NCBI GenBank assembly: GCA_030431475.1
Contig: JAUIJD010000004.1
Coordinates: forward strand, 1 to 64,000
Length of the DNA stretch: 64,000 bases
Reading direction: 5' to 3'
DNA from: Verrucomicrobiia bacterium
GTDB lineage: Bacteria > Verrucomicrobiota > Verrucomicrobiia > Verrucomicrobiales > Akkermansiaceae
In this document: in pieces, positions 8,925 through 17,424 of the stretch
How the letters are laid out: each line of letters opens with the position of its first letter
Position numbering within the stretch: the stretch's first letter is position 1
The notes under the pieces: generated by a model
The model's input: the letters and a program-made list of their open reading frames with translations, nothing else
Told to the model about the DNA's origin: nothing
Database searches by the model: none
Program-made: the position numbers and the translations under genes

Positions 8925-11027
8925 ATGAAGCTTCCCTACATCAATCGCGAGCTTTCCTGGCTGGAGTTCAACCAGCGGGTGCTCTCCGAGGGAGAGCGCG
9001 AGGATCTCCCCTTGCTGGAGAGGCTCAAGTTCCTCGCCATCACCGCCTCGAATCTCGACGAGTTCTTCCAGGTCCGGGTCGGCGGCCTGATGCTGATGCG
9101 GCGCAGCGGACGCAACCGCCCGGATCCGTCGGGCATGACGCCCCTGAAGCAGATCCAGGCGATTCGCCGGCGCGTCCAGCGGATGATCGCCGACCAGTAT
9201 CGCCTGCTTGGCAGTGAACTGCTTCCGGGCTTGGAAAAGGCGGGCGTCCGCCTGATGTCCGTCGCCGAGCTCGAGGCCACGCAGAGCGACCAGATGGCCT
9301 CCTATTTCCACGCCTCCGTCGAACCGCTGCTGACCCCGCTGGCGATCGATCCCGAAGGCGAACCGCCTCATGTCCCCGGGTTGCAGCTCACGATCGCCTG
9401 CAAACTGACCGACGAGGAATCGGGATCCAACCGCTTCACCCTCGTGCCGATTCCCGAGAGCCTCGGACGGCGGATCCCGGTCGATGTCCCCGATGCGGGT
9501 GCCGCCTTCGTCCTGATCGAGGACCTGGTGGCCACCCACATCGGCTCGCTCTTTCCCGGAGAGAAACTGGTCGCCACCGCCTGCTTCCGCGTCACCCGCA
9601 ATGGCGACATCGCGGTGCAGGAAGAGGACGCAATCGACCTCGCCGGCGAGATGGAGGAGGTCCTCGCCGCGCGCATGATCTCCGACACCGTGCGGCTTGA
9701 GCTCGCCATGCCGGCCCCCCGCGACCTCGGCAACGTGATCCGCGAGGTCTGCCGGGCGGAAACCGGAGAAGTCTACCGCATCAACGGCCCCCTCGCCTTG
9801 TCCTCCTTCATGGAGCTGGCCTTCATCAACGGCTTCGATCATCTCCGCGACCGTACCTGGGATCCGCAACCCTCCCCCGACATCTCGCCGACCGAGCCGG
9901 TCTTCGATGCCATCGCGCAGCGGGACCTGCTGCTCCACCATCCCTACGAGAGCTTCGAGCCGGTCCTCCGGATGCTCGATGAGGCCGCGCGGGATCCGGA
10001 TGTGCTCTCGATCAAGCAGGTGCTCTACCGCACCGCGAAGAACTCCCGCATCATCGATGCCCTGATTCGCGCCGCGGAGCACGGCAAGCAGGTCACCGTG
10101 CTGGTCGAACTCAAGGCGCGCTTCGATGAGGCCAGGAACCTCGACCGTGCCGAGGAACTCCAACGTGCCGGCGTCCAGATCGTCTACGGCGTCAAGGGCC
10201 TCAAGACCCACGCCAAGATCTGCCTGATCGTCCGCCGCGAGAACGGCGTCCTCCGGCGCTACGTCCACTTAGGGACCGGGAACTACAACGAGTCCACCGC
10301 CCGGCTCTACACCGACATCTCGCTGCTCACCTGCCGCCCGGAGTACGGCGCCGACGCCTCGCTCTTCTTCAACGCGGTCACCGGTCGTTCGAAGCTGCTC
10401 CGGTTCCAGCGCATCGTCCCGGCCCCGACCGCGATGAAGCCCCGCTTGCTGGCGCTCATCGCCGACGAGGCCGAACGGGCCCGCCAGGGAGAGCCCGCCC
10501 GCATCCTCGCGAAGATCAACTCGCTTCAGGACCCCGAGATCATCGCCGCGCTGTACGACGCGTCGAAGGCGGGCGTCGAGATCAAGCTCAACGTTCGGGG
10601 CATCTGCTGCCTGAAGACCGGCACCTCGAAACGATCCCGCAACATCGAGGTGGTCTCGATCATCGACCGCTACCTCGAGCATTCGCGCATCTTCTATTTC
10701 CACCAGGGAGGCGACTCGCGGATGTTCATCGCCTCCGCCGACTGGATGGGGCGCAACCTCGACCGCCGCGTCGAACTGATGGTCCCGGTCGAGGAACGCA
10801 CGGCCCATCGCCGGCTGCTGAAGATCCTGGAGACCTTTTTCCACGACAACACCCAGGCCTGGCGGATCCTGCCCGACGGGACCTCCGAGCGCCTCGCCCC
10901 GGGGAAGGGCGAAAAGGCGTTCCGCGCCCAGGAGCATTTCCACCGCAGGGCCCGCCGCACGGCCAAGGCCCGGGAACACGAGCGCGCGATGCGCTTCGAA
11001 CCGCACATGCCCGCCGAAGAATCATGA
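8925..11027 (+). CDS. ppk1: Polyphosphate kinase 1
   Basis: Reversibly transfers the gamma-phosphate of ATP to polyphosphate through a phosphohistidine. It is 700 residues long, normal for PPK1. The N-terminal domain opens with the family signature INRELSWLEFNQRVL and NLDEFFQVRVGGL. The PLD-like catalytic domains include SIKQVLYRTAKNS, VTVLVELKARFDEARN, GLKTHAKICLIVRR with the probable phosphorylated His near residue 429, and YVHLGTGNYNESTARLYTD. A later FHQGGDSRMFIASADWMGRN matches the second conserved histidine region. The C-terminus ends in a basic tail. Its last four bases overlap the SMP-30 start (ATGA), so the next gene is probably translationally coupled. Confidence 0.97.
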   Translation: MKLPYINRELSWLEFNQRVLSEGEREDLPLLERLKFLAITASNLDEFFQVRVGGLMLMRRSGRNRPDPSGMTPLKQIQAIRRRVQRMIADQYRLLGSELLPGLEKAGVRLMSVAELEATQSDQMASYFHASVEPLLTPLAIDPEGEPPHVPGLQLTIACKLTDEESGSNRFTLVPIPESLGRRIPVDVPDAGAAFVLIEDLVATHIGSLFPGEKLVATACFRVTRNGDIAVQEEDAIDLAGEMEEVLAARMISDTVRLELAMPAPRDLGNVIREVCRAETGEVYRINGPLALSSFMELAFINGFDHLRDRTWDPQPSPDISPTEPVFDAIAQRDLLLHHPYESFEPVLRMLDEAARDPDVLSIKQVLYRTAKNSRIIDALIRAAEHGKQVTVLVELKARFDEARNLDRAEELQRAGVQIVYGVKGLKTHAKICLIVRRENGVLRRYVHLGTGNYNESTARLYTDISLLTCRPEYGADASLFFNAVTGRSKLLRFQRIVPAPTAMKPRLLALIADEAERARQGEPARILAKINSLQDPEIIAALYDASKAGVEIKLNVRGICCLKTGTSKRSRNIEVVSIIDRYLEHSRIFYFHQGGDSRMFIASADWMGRNLDRRVELMVPVEERTAHRRLLKILETFFHDNTQAWRILPDGTSERLAPGKGEKAFRAQEHFHRRARRTAKAREHERAMRFEPHMPAEES

Positions 11028-11872
11028 TCATCGAACCCATCGGAACCCACCGCAGTCAGTGGGGCGAAGGCCCGATCTGGTGCCGGAACTCACTCTACTA
11101 CGTCGATATCGAAGGACACCGTGTCATCCGCTTCCATCCCGAAACGGGTGAGGAAACGCAATGGGACGTCGGCGAGCGGGTCGGCACCGTGGTGCCGCGC
11201 GAGTCCGGCGGGCTGGTGATCGCCGGCGACCGCGGCTTTCACCTTCTCGATGAGAGCGACGGCCGCCTCACGCCCATCCACGACCCGGAACCGGGCATGA
11301 CCGACAACCGGTTCAACGACGGCAAGTGCTCGCCCGACGGACGCTTCTTCGCGGGCACCATCAGCCTCGTGAAGAAGACCGGCGACGCCCGGCTCTACCG
11401 CCTCGATCCCGATCTCTCGGTTCACGAGGTCTTCGGGCCGGTGACCAACTCCAACGGCATCGCGTGGAATGCGGCGGGCGACACCTGCTACTACATCGAC
11501 ACCCCCCGGCGCGAAGTGCTCGCCTTCGACTACGCCAACGGCGACCTCTCCAACCTGCGCACCGTCGTTTCAACGGCCGCGGTGGAGGCGTCGCCCGACG
11601 GCATGACCATCGATGCCGAGGGCAACCTGTGGATCGCCTTCTGCCACGGTGCCTGCGTGGTCTGCTACAACCCGGCGACGGGTGAGGAAGTCCGCCGGGT
11701 CGAGCTTCCCTGCCTCGAGACCACCGCATGCGCCTTCGGCGGCCCGGAACTCGCCGACCTCTACGTCACGACCGGCATCCACAAGACCGAAGTCGAGGAA
11801 CACGCCGGACGCCTGCTGGTGATCCGCGACCTCGGCGTGAAGGGCGTCCCCGCCCATGCCTTCTCAGGATAG
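11024..11872 (+). CDS. SMP-30/gluconolactonase family lactonase
   Basis: A six-bladed beta-propeller of the SMP-30/GNL/LRE family, predicted to hydrolyse sugar lactones with a bound divalent metal. The family opening (QWGEGPIWCRNSLYYVDIEG) supplies the metal-binding Glu. The central TDNRFNDGKCSPDGRFFAGT, NSNGIAWNAAGDTCYYIDT and ASPDGMTIDAEGNLWIAF supply the usual Asn and Asp ligands. There is no signal peptide, so it should be cytoplasmic. It overlaps ppk1 by four bases (ATGA). Whether the link with polyphosphate metabolism is functional or only positional is unknown. Confidence 0.9.
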   Translation: MIIEPIGTHRSQWGEGPIWCRNSLYYVDIEGHRVIRFHPETGEETQWDVGERVGTVVPRESGGLVIAGDRGFHLLDESDGRLTPIHDPEPGMTDNRFNDGKCSPDGRFFAGTISLVKKTGDARLYRLDPDLSVHEVFGPVTNSNGIAWNAAGDTCYYIDTPRREVLAFDYANGDLSNLRTVVSTAAVEASPDGMTIDAEGNLWIAFCHGACVVCYNPATGEEVRRVELPCLETTACAFGGPELADLYVTTGIHKTEVEEHAGRLLVIRDLGVKGVPAHAFSG

Positions 11873-11952
11873 GCGTGGCGCAGAGCTCCGCTTTGCGAAT
11901 GACGGGCAAACCTCGAGGTTTGCCTCCATCGCAGGACGACGCCCGCCACGCC
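11872..11952. repeat. Palindromic REP-like element between convergent genes
   Basis: An 81-base element starting on the last base of the SMP-30 stop codon. It is bounded by the inverted repeat GGCGTGGCG (11872-11880) and CGCCACGCC (11944-11952). Its centre is a perfect 20-base palindrome, GGCAAACCTCGAGGTTTGCC (11905-11924). It sits between the convergent SMP-30 and GNAT genes, so it could act as a bidirectional terminator, or it may be a dispersed repeat. Confidence 0.6.
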
Positions 11953-11972
11953 ACGCACCGGAGCGTCGTCGA

Positions 11973-12569
11973 TCACTCGCAGCGTGAAACCCTGCTCCAC
12001 CAGAAGTCCATGACATGCGGCGTTTCCTTCGCGTCGCCGACCTCCCGCCAGTCGAACACCGCCTCGACACCCTCCATGGGCTCGAAGCCCATCTTTCTCC
12101 AGAAGCCATCCAGCGGACGGTATCCCTGCGGCCGTCGCGGGTCCTCCGGATCCCGACGCACCGCGCAGAAGCAGCAGAACTCGACGCCCCCGTGCGCCCG
12201 CGCCGCTTCGAGACGTGCCTCCATGAACATCCGGCCGATGCCCCTCCCGCGATGCTCGGGAAGCAGGATCGACTCTCCGAAGTAGAAGCCCCGGGCCGGA
12301 TCGAAACCCGCGTCCTCCAGCGGCCGCCGGAACTCCGCGACCTCGTCGGCCAGCGGCAGGCAGGTCGAGATCCCGACCAACCGCCCCTGCGACTCCGCCG
12401 TCACGATCCGCGCCCGCGGATTCTTCAGGTAGGTGGCGAGGTAGTCGCGCTCATACTCGACCGTGCCGTCGTACCGATACGGCCACTCCCGGAAGACGGC
12501 GATCCGCAGCGCTGCCAGCTCGTCCCGGCGCCCGGCGAGGTCGGGAGCGCGATGCGTCCCGACCTTCAT
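11973..12569 (-). CDS. GNAT family N-acetyltransferase
   Basis: A 198-residue acyl-CoA-dependent acetyltransferase. The acetyl-CoA binding motif is visible in FGESILLPEHRGRGIGRMFMEARL (pyrophosphate loop R-G-R-G-I-G), preceded by the beta-strand segment ARIVTAESQGRLVGISTCLP. The ORF track extends upstream to 12959, but that part is frame-shadow over lpxI; the true ATG at 12569 overlaps the lpxI stop by four bases (ATGA). Substrate is unknown; coupling to lpxI does not by itself imply a lipid A role. Confidence 0.85.
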   Translation of the reverse strand: MKVGTHRAPDLAGRRDELAALRIAVFREWPYRYDGTVEYERDYLATYLKNPRARIVTAESQGRLVGISTCLPLADEVAEFRRPLEDAGFDPARGFYFGESILLPEHRGRGIGRMFMEARLEAARAHGGVEFCCFCAVRRDPEDPRRPQGYRPLDGFWRKMGFEPMEGVEAVFDWREVGDAKETPHVMDFWWSRVSRCE

Positions 12570-13384
12570 TCCCCCACCGCGTGGAGCCCGATGCCCTTCT
12601 CGGAACAGAGGCGCCCGACCTCGTCCCGCTCGATCAGCAGGGTCCGGCCCGCCTCGATCGCGATCGCCCCCACCCCGGCCTCGGCGCAGGTCTCGATGGT
12701 CTGCGGCCCGACGACCGGGACGTCGAAACGGAAATCCTGGTCGGGCTTCGACACCTTCACCAGCATCACGTTTTTTCCTCGTCCCAGCTCCCCGCCGCGA
12801 CGGATGCAGGCGTTGGTCCCCTCGAAAGCCTCCACCGCGAGCACCGTCCCGTGCCGCACCACGACCGTCTGACCGATGTCCAGACGACTCGTCTCCTTGG
12901 CGATCCGGTAACCGAACGCGGCGTCGTCGAGCTGGCGATCCTTGAAGCGCGGGCCGCACACGGGGCCGGCCGGCGGCAGCAACTCCTCGAGAAACGTCGT
13001 TGCCGGAAGAAGCTCGATGCCGTCCTTCGACAACTCCTCGGCAATGCCTCCGAACAGCGACTCGGCGTTGCGCTCCTTGATCCGGGCGAGGAGCTTCAAC
13101 GTCCGCAGGTCGGGGCGAAGGTTGAATAGGTTCTTCGGGGCGATCTGGCCGACCATCACCGCCTCACGCGCGCCCTGCTTGCGGAAGTAGCGGATCGGTT
13201 TTCCGAGCTGACCGACCCGCATCCACTCGACCGCATCGGCCTGCTCCGCAACTTCGGGACGGGTCTCCCCCTCGAAAGCGGCCATCACCAGCCTCGCATC
13301 GGGTGCCTTCCGGCGCGCGGCCTCGATGAATACCTCGGGGTAGGCGCCGTTGCCCGCGATGATGCCGATGGTCCGCGTCGCCAT
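12566..13384 (-). CDS. lpxI: UDP-2,3-diacylglucosamine diphosphatase LpxI
   Basis: Hydrolyses UDP-2,3-diacylglucosamine to lipid X and UMP in lipid A synthesis, the alternative to LpxH. The 272-residue protein matches LpxI (formerly DUF1009). It starts with a nucleotide-binding-like GIIAGNGAYPEVFIEAARR. The LpxI signatures include QLGKPIRYFRKQGAREAVMVGQI, RTLKLLARIKERNAESLFGG, DIGQTVVVRHGTVLAVEAFEGT and GRGKNVMLVKVSKPDQDFRFDVPVVG. The ORF track uses a TTG at 13393; the ATG three codons later (MATRTIG) is more likely. Its presence implies an LPS-type outer membrane. A tRNA-Leu gene lies about 20 bases upstream on the same strand. Confidence 0.95.
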   Translation of the reverse strand: MATRTIGIIAGNGAYPEVFIEAARRKAPDARLVMAAFEGETRPEVAEQADAVEWMRVGQLGKPIRYFRKQGAREAVMVGQIAPKNLFNLRPDLRTLKLLARIKERNAESLFGGIAEELSKDGIELLPATTFLEELLPPAGPVCGPRFKDRQLDDAAFGYRIAKETSRLDIGQTVVVRHGTVLAVEAFEGTNACIRRGGELGRGKNVMLVKVSKPDQDFRFDVPVVGPQTIETCAEAGVGAIAIEAGRTLLIERDEVGRLCSEKGIGLHAVGE

Positions 13385-13406
13385 GCCGTTCAATGAGATG
13401 GGAAAG

Positions 13407-13487
13407 TAGCGGCTGTGGGACTCGAACCCACACTCCAGAGGAACTCGATTTTGAATCGAGCGCGTCTACCAATTCCGCCAAGCCGCC
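13407..13487 (-). tRNA. tRNA-Leu (anticodon CAA)
   Basis: The minus strand folds as a class II tRNA of 81 nt. The acceptor stem is GGCGGCT/AGCCGCT (first pair G-U). The D-loop GGAATTGGTAGAC is typical of leucine tRNAs. The anticodon stem CTCGA/TCGAG carries the loop TTCAAAA, giving anticodon CAA for UUG codons. A long variable arm TTCCTCTGGAGT and a T-arm GTGGG TTCGAGT CCCAC follow. The discriminator is A and the 3' CCA is not encoded. It is immediately upstream of lpxI in the same orientation. Confidence 0.95.
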
Positions 13488-13542
13488 CTTGGGGTGGCGG
13501 ATGTTTGACGAAGGAGGCGGGCCGAGGCAAGCGACAAGTCGA

Positions 13543-15339
13543 TCAGGAGCCGGACGGAGGATCCGCCTCCTTCCCGGCGCCCAGGAACGCCTTTCCGCGA
13601 AGCACCATCACCGGGTGGCTCGGATAGATCGCCATTCCATGCTCGATGACCTCACGGGCCGCCTGCTCGTTCCCCAACTCGCGCCAGGCCTCGGCCAGCA
13701 TGAAGACCGCCGGCATGTGATGCCGATGACGGGGGTCGGCGACCAGCGGTTCGAGGCAGCCCACCGCGCTTTCATACTCTTCCAGCTCGAGGTGGATCTG
13801 CGCGAGCTCCCGCCAGAGCATCCGCTTGTACGGCAAGCGGGACGACTCCCGGGCCAGCTCGGCGAAGAAGATCTCCTTGGCGCCGTCGTGATCGCCGGTC
13901 CGCGCCAGGCACTGGCCGATGATGGGAAGCACGTCGGTGTGCCACGGAGCATCTTCGAGCACCTTGTCACACAAGGCCAACGCCTCCTCGTAGCGACCTT
14001 TCCCGAAGCACTCGTTGGCCGTGAGCAGCGCGCCCTGATACTGGCAGGGTCGGGAATTCATCACCGACCGGTAGAGCTGCTCGGGATCGTCCCACAGGCC
14101 GGCCTGGTGATGGAAAAGCGGAAGCCACGACACCCGCCATCCGACCAGCAGGACCAGCGCGGCCCATGCGGCTCGGCGACCGACCGCAGACCACGAGGTC
14201 CGCTTCAAGCCGGCAGCGGCAAGGCGGATCAGACCCGCCACCGCGATCGCCAGGCCGATGCCCGGAAGGACGATGTAGTAGTCCTCCACGGGTCCGCAGT
14301 AGACGGGAACGAAGTTCGAGGTGGGAAAGCTCGCGGCATAGAACCAGGCAACGCCGAACGCCACCCAGGGCGCGCGCTTCCAGAAGGCGAGAACCGCCAC
14401 GCCCAGGACCGTGACCAGCAGCCAGCACAACGCGGCGCCCAGCGGCGTCACCGACTCGCCCCAGATGAAGGAGCTCGCGAACTCGATGTTGTCGGCCGGC
14501 CAGAGCCACATCAGCAGGTGACGGCACAGGATCCATGGCCCGGACACGAAGAGCTGCCACTTCTCCGTATCGGGTGGAAAACCCATGTTGAACTGCCCGG
14601 CCTCCTGCACGGCGTTGGTCAGGGGACGGAGGGCAAGGAAGGCCAGCGTCAGCAGAAAGGCCATCACGTAGCACTGGATCTCGACCCGGCTCCGGGACCA
14701 CGCATTCCGGCGCAGTTGATCACAGAGAAAGGCCAGGCCGACCGCCGACACCACGGCCTCGTAGGTGAAGAGTCCGCCGACCAGACACAGCGACATCGGC
14801 ACGATCCCGCGGAAATCGAAGCGCCCTCGCAGGACCGCCTTCCGGTGGAAATGGAGGTAGCCGCACAAAAACACGACCGCCAGGCTGATGTTCGCACAGC
14901 TTGGCCAGATGACCGTGCTTACCTGGGTCGGCGAAAGCGCCCAGATGGCCATGGCCGCAAAGGACCAGGCCTTCGATTCGAGCACCTGTCGAAGCAGCAG
15001 ATAGATCGCGGCGGCGGCGGCGAAATACAGGAGAAGCGTGGCCCCGTGCCACACCGGAGGGATGTCCAGGTCGGCCTGGAACACGCCGTAGTAGAAGAGG
15101 TTCTTCGCCGGCCGCAGGAGCCCGAAGCTGTCCGGACCAAAACAATCCGCCCAGCCGCTGAAGTCCCGGACGTGGCGCCACTGGGTCCAGTCATCGAGCA
15201 CCTTCAGGGAGTTCATGCCGGGCCACGAAAGGGCCACCAGCACCCCGAAGAGCACGAGAATCCCGAAGAGCTCCCGCAGGGAGATCCAGCGCTCCGGAGG
15301 CCCCGGTCGAACCGATGCCTGAGACTCAGTTTGATTCAT
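13543..15339 (-). CDS. Multi-pass membrane protein with C-terminal TPR region, probable GT-C glycosyltransferase
   Basis: A 598-residue inner-membrane protein. The ORF is open to 15621, but that extension overlaps trxB; the ATG at 15339 (MNQTESQASV) fits. After a first membrane helix (LFGILVLFGVLVALSWPG) comes an acidic LKVLDDWTQW in the first external loop, where GT-C enzymes carry their catalytic Asp pair. Roughly ten further hydrophobic helices follow. The last 180 residues are soluble and contain TPR-like helical repeats (CQYQGALLTANECFGKGRYE, EALALCDKVLEDAPW, EEYESAVGCLEPLVAD). This architecture resembles TMTC-type O-mannosyltransferases, but I did not confirm family membership. It follows trxB by 47 bases. 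Confidence 0.6.
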   Translation of the reverse strand: MNQTESQASVRPGPPERWISLRELFGILVLFGVLVALSWPGMNSLKVLDDWTQWRHVRDFSGWADCFGPDSFGLLRPAKNLFYYGVFQADLDIPPVWHGATLLLYFAAAAAIYLLLRQVLESKAWSFAAMAIWALSPTQVSTVIWPSCANISLAVVFLCGYLHFHRKAVLRGRFDFRGIVPMSLCLVGGLFTYEAVVSAVGLAFLCDQLRRNAWSRSRVEIQCYVMAFLLTLAFLALRPLTNAVQEAGQFNMGFPPDTEKWQLFVSGPWILCRHLLMWLWPADNIEFASSFIWGESVTPLGAALCWLLVTVLGVAVLAFWKRAPWVAFGVAWFYAASFPTSNFVPVYCGPVEDYYIVLPGIGLAIAVAGLIRLAAAGLKRTSWSAVGRRAAWAALVLLVGWRVSWLPLFHHQAGLWDDPEQLYRSVMNSRPCQYQGALLTANECFGKGRYEEALALCDKVLEDAPWHTDVLPIIGQCLARTGDHDGAKEIFFAELARESSRLPYKRMLWRELAQIHLELEEYESAVGCLEPLVADPRHRHHMPAVFMLAEAWRELGNEQAAREVIEHGMAIYPSHPVMVLRGKAFLGAGKEADPPSGS

Positions 15340-15345
15340 GCGACA

Positions 15346-15367
15346 ATCAAGGTGTGTTAACCTTGAT
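15346..15367. other. Hairpin between trxB and the GT-C/TPR gene
   Basis: A perfect 8-bp inverted repeat, ATCAAGGT / ACCTTGAT, with a six-base loop, ends seven bases before the start codon of the downstream minus-strand gene. No U-tract follows on the minus strand, so it may be an operator or mRNA structure over the ribosome-binding region rather than a terminator. Confidence 0.35.
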
Positions 15368-15386
15368 GGCCGCGAACGAATCACAA

Positions 15387-16313
15387 TCAGTCGCTCTCGG
15401 CAAGCAACCTCTCCGCCTCCAGGGCGGCCGCGCATCCCTGCCCGGCCGCGGTGATGGCCTGGCGGTAGTAGTGGTCCGCGACGTCGCCGGCGGCGAAGAG
15501 ACCCGGCGTTTTCGTCGCCGTGCGACCCGGCTTCTGGATGATGTATCCGTTGTCGTCGGTGTCGACGAGGTCCCCGACAAAGCCGCTGTTCGGGATGTGG
15601 CCGATCGCGACGAACACACACTTCACCTCCAGCTCGCTCTCGCTGTCGTCCTCGGTGTTCTTCAGCGTCACGGCCCGCATCTCGCCCTCGTCATCGGTCA
15701 GGTAGTCGGTCACCACCGAGTTCCAGACCGGCTCGATCTTCTCGTTGGCCAGGGCCCGGTCGGCCATGATCTTCGATGCCCGCAGCTCGTCGCGACGGTG
15801 GATCAGGTAGACCTTGCTCGCGAATCGGGTCAGGAAGTCGGCTTCCTCGCAGGCGCTGTCGCCGCCACCGATCACGCAGACCGGCACGTCGCGGTAGAAG
15901 GCACCGTCGCAGGTCGCGCACGAGGTGAGTCCATGACCGATCAGCTCCTTCTCCCCCTCGATGCCGAGGTGGCGGGGCGCCGCTCCGGTGGCGATGATCA
16001 CGGTCTTCGACTCCAGGGTCTTGTCACCGGTCTTGACCTCGAAGTGCCCCGCCTCGGTCTTCACCACGGCATCGACGTTGGCGAACTCGATGCGGGCACC
16101 GAATTTCTCCGCCTGCTGCTGCATGTTGGTCATCAGCTCCGGCCCCATGATTCCCTCGGGAAAACCGGGGAAGTTCTCGACTTCGGTGGTCGTCGTCAGC
16201 TGGCCGCCGGGCTGCGTCCCGGTCAGCATGAGAGGTTCGAGATTGGCGCGGGCGGAATAGATGGCGGCCGTGTATCCGGCGCAGCCGGTTCCGATGATGA
16301 TGACGTTTTCCAT
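15387..16313 (-). CDS. trxB: Thioredoxin reductase
   Basis: NADPH-dependent FAD enzyme that reduces thioredoxin in the cytoplasm. The 308-residue protein has the bacterial TrxB layout: N-terminal FAD motif [18 protein letters not shown], the redox disulfide CATCDG, the NADPH-binding [17 protein letters not shown], and the C-terminal FAD motif [14 protein letters not shown]. It lies 78 bases downstream of a thioredoxin-fold SHD1 lipoprotein gene on the same strand. Length and motif order are normal. Confidence 0.96.
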   Translation of the reverse strand: MENVIIIGTGCAGYTAAIYSARANLEPLMLTGTQPGGQLTTTTEVENFPGFPEGIMGPELMTNMQQQAEKFGARIEFANVDAVVKTEAGHFEVKTGDKTLESKTVIIATGAAPRHLGIEGEKELIGHGLTSCATCDGAFYRDVPVCVIGGGDSACEEADFLTRFASKVYLIHRRDELRASKIMADRALANEKIEPVWNSVVTDYLTDDEGEMRAVTLKNTEDDSESELEVKCVFVAIGHIPNSGFVGDLVDTDDNGYIIQKPGRTATKTPGLFAAGDVADHYYRQAITAAGQGCAAALEAERLLAESD

Positions 16314-16391
16314 GGTCCTGTGAGTCTCTGGCGGGCGGAGTATTCCGGCCGATCCGCGCCGCCGTCAACGCCCGCTCCCGGGAATTCGCGC

Positions 16392-17306
16392 CTACTCGAT
16401 GCCCCGCTTGCGCTTTTCCGCGGCGATCCACTCCTGATCCTCCACCGAAAGCCGTCGCTCCTGGGTGCGGGCGCGCGTGCCATCGGGCTCGATCAGCACG
16501 AGCTCCCCGTCCCGGTAAGCGATCAGCTTGGCGAAGAACTTCCTCCCCAGCGGGTCGGACCAGGTGCGGTAGCCCTTCCGCTCCATCTTCTGCTTCCAGG
16601 CCGCATGCGACTTCCCGGCCAGATGCGCCCCCTGCCGGAGCTGGCCCCACTTGTATTCCCACTGACCCCGCCGATAGCCCCGGTAGCGGCCGATCACCTC
16701 GCCCGACGGGGTCACGACCAGCAGGGTCGGATACCCCATCACCTTGTAGCGCTTCTTCAGGTCCTTGACGAATGCCGCCTTGCGGGCGCCGTCGTCGTCC
16801 AGCTTGCTGCCCACCTGCTCGTCGACCTGCAGCCGGACGAAGGTGTCCTGCGCCCATTCCTCGAAGTCCTGGCGGCCGAACAGATCGTCGCTGATCGCCC
16901 CGCTCGCCATCGGGTTTCCCGAGTCGTTGAACCAGATCAGGACCGGCTTGTCGGTCTTGCGCGCCTCGCGGAACACCCGGGAGATGCTCCGCCCCCACGG
17001 CCCGTCCTCACTCCGGGATTCCAGCAGCTCGCGCAATTCGGGGACGATGTCCTCGGGATCCTCCGCATCGGGGTCGGTGTAGACGATCTCATCCGGATTC
17101 ATCACCGTGCCCGCGTCGTTCTGCAGCTCCCGCAGCGCCCGGCCACTGTCCAGGGGCGTCGCCCCGCCGCGCAGGGCCGCCGGAATCGCATCGGGCGAGA
17201 ACGGATTCGCCGGCAGTTCGTCGACCACGGCGGGATCGTTGCCGGTTCCGCAGGAAGCCAGCCCGGCGACGGGGATGAGCAGGAGCAGAGAGCGCCGCAT
17301 GAGCAT
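16392..17306 (-). CDS. Cys-less thioredoxin-fold lipoprotein with C-terminal SHD1 domain
   Basis: About 304 residues from an ATG at 17306 (a second ATG is two codons on). The ORF track start at 17459 adds an arginine-rich shadow over the divergent antiporter gene. It opens with a lipoprotein signal MRRSLLLLIPVAGLASC (lipobox LASC). A thioredoxin_7-like domain spans about residues 105-220 (KPVLIWFNDSGNPMAS, MGYPTLLVV with the cis-Pro), but the expected CxxC is absent, replaced by DSGNPMASG. The C-terminus (YRTWSDPLGRKFFAKLIAY, LSVEDQEWI) matches SHD1 domains common in PVC bacteria. It probably works as a binding or scaffold protein at a membrane rather than as an oxidoreductase. It is upstream of trxB. 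Confidence 0.75.
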   Translation of the reverse strand: MLMRRSLLLLIPVAGLASCGTGNDPAVVDELPANPFSPDAIPAALRGGATPLDSGRALRELQNDAGTVMNPDEIVYTDPDAEDPEDIVPELRELLESRSEDGPWGRSISRVFREARKTDKPVLIWFNDSGNPMASGAISDDLFGRQDFEEWAQDTFVRLQVDEQVGSKLDDDGARKAAFVKDLKKRYKVMGYPTLLVVTPSGEVIGRYRGYRRGQWEYKWGQLRQGAHLAGKSHAAWKQKMERKGYRTWSDPLGRKFFAKLIAYRDGELVLIEPDGTRARTQERRLSVEDQEWIAAEKRKRGIE

Positions 17307-17424
17307 CAGGCTAGGCCCGGCGTTTCGCCGACCCAAGCCCGAAACCCCGGGACCGGACACCACTTTCCCTTGCCCCCGGGCCGAACCCACGCACACTCCC
17401 GGCGATCCGTTTCGAGCCCCTGCC

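Noticed and set aside
8619-10268. 549-aa minus-strand ORF
   Set aside because: Antisense to ppx and ppk1.
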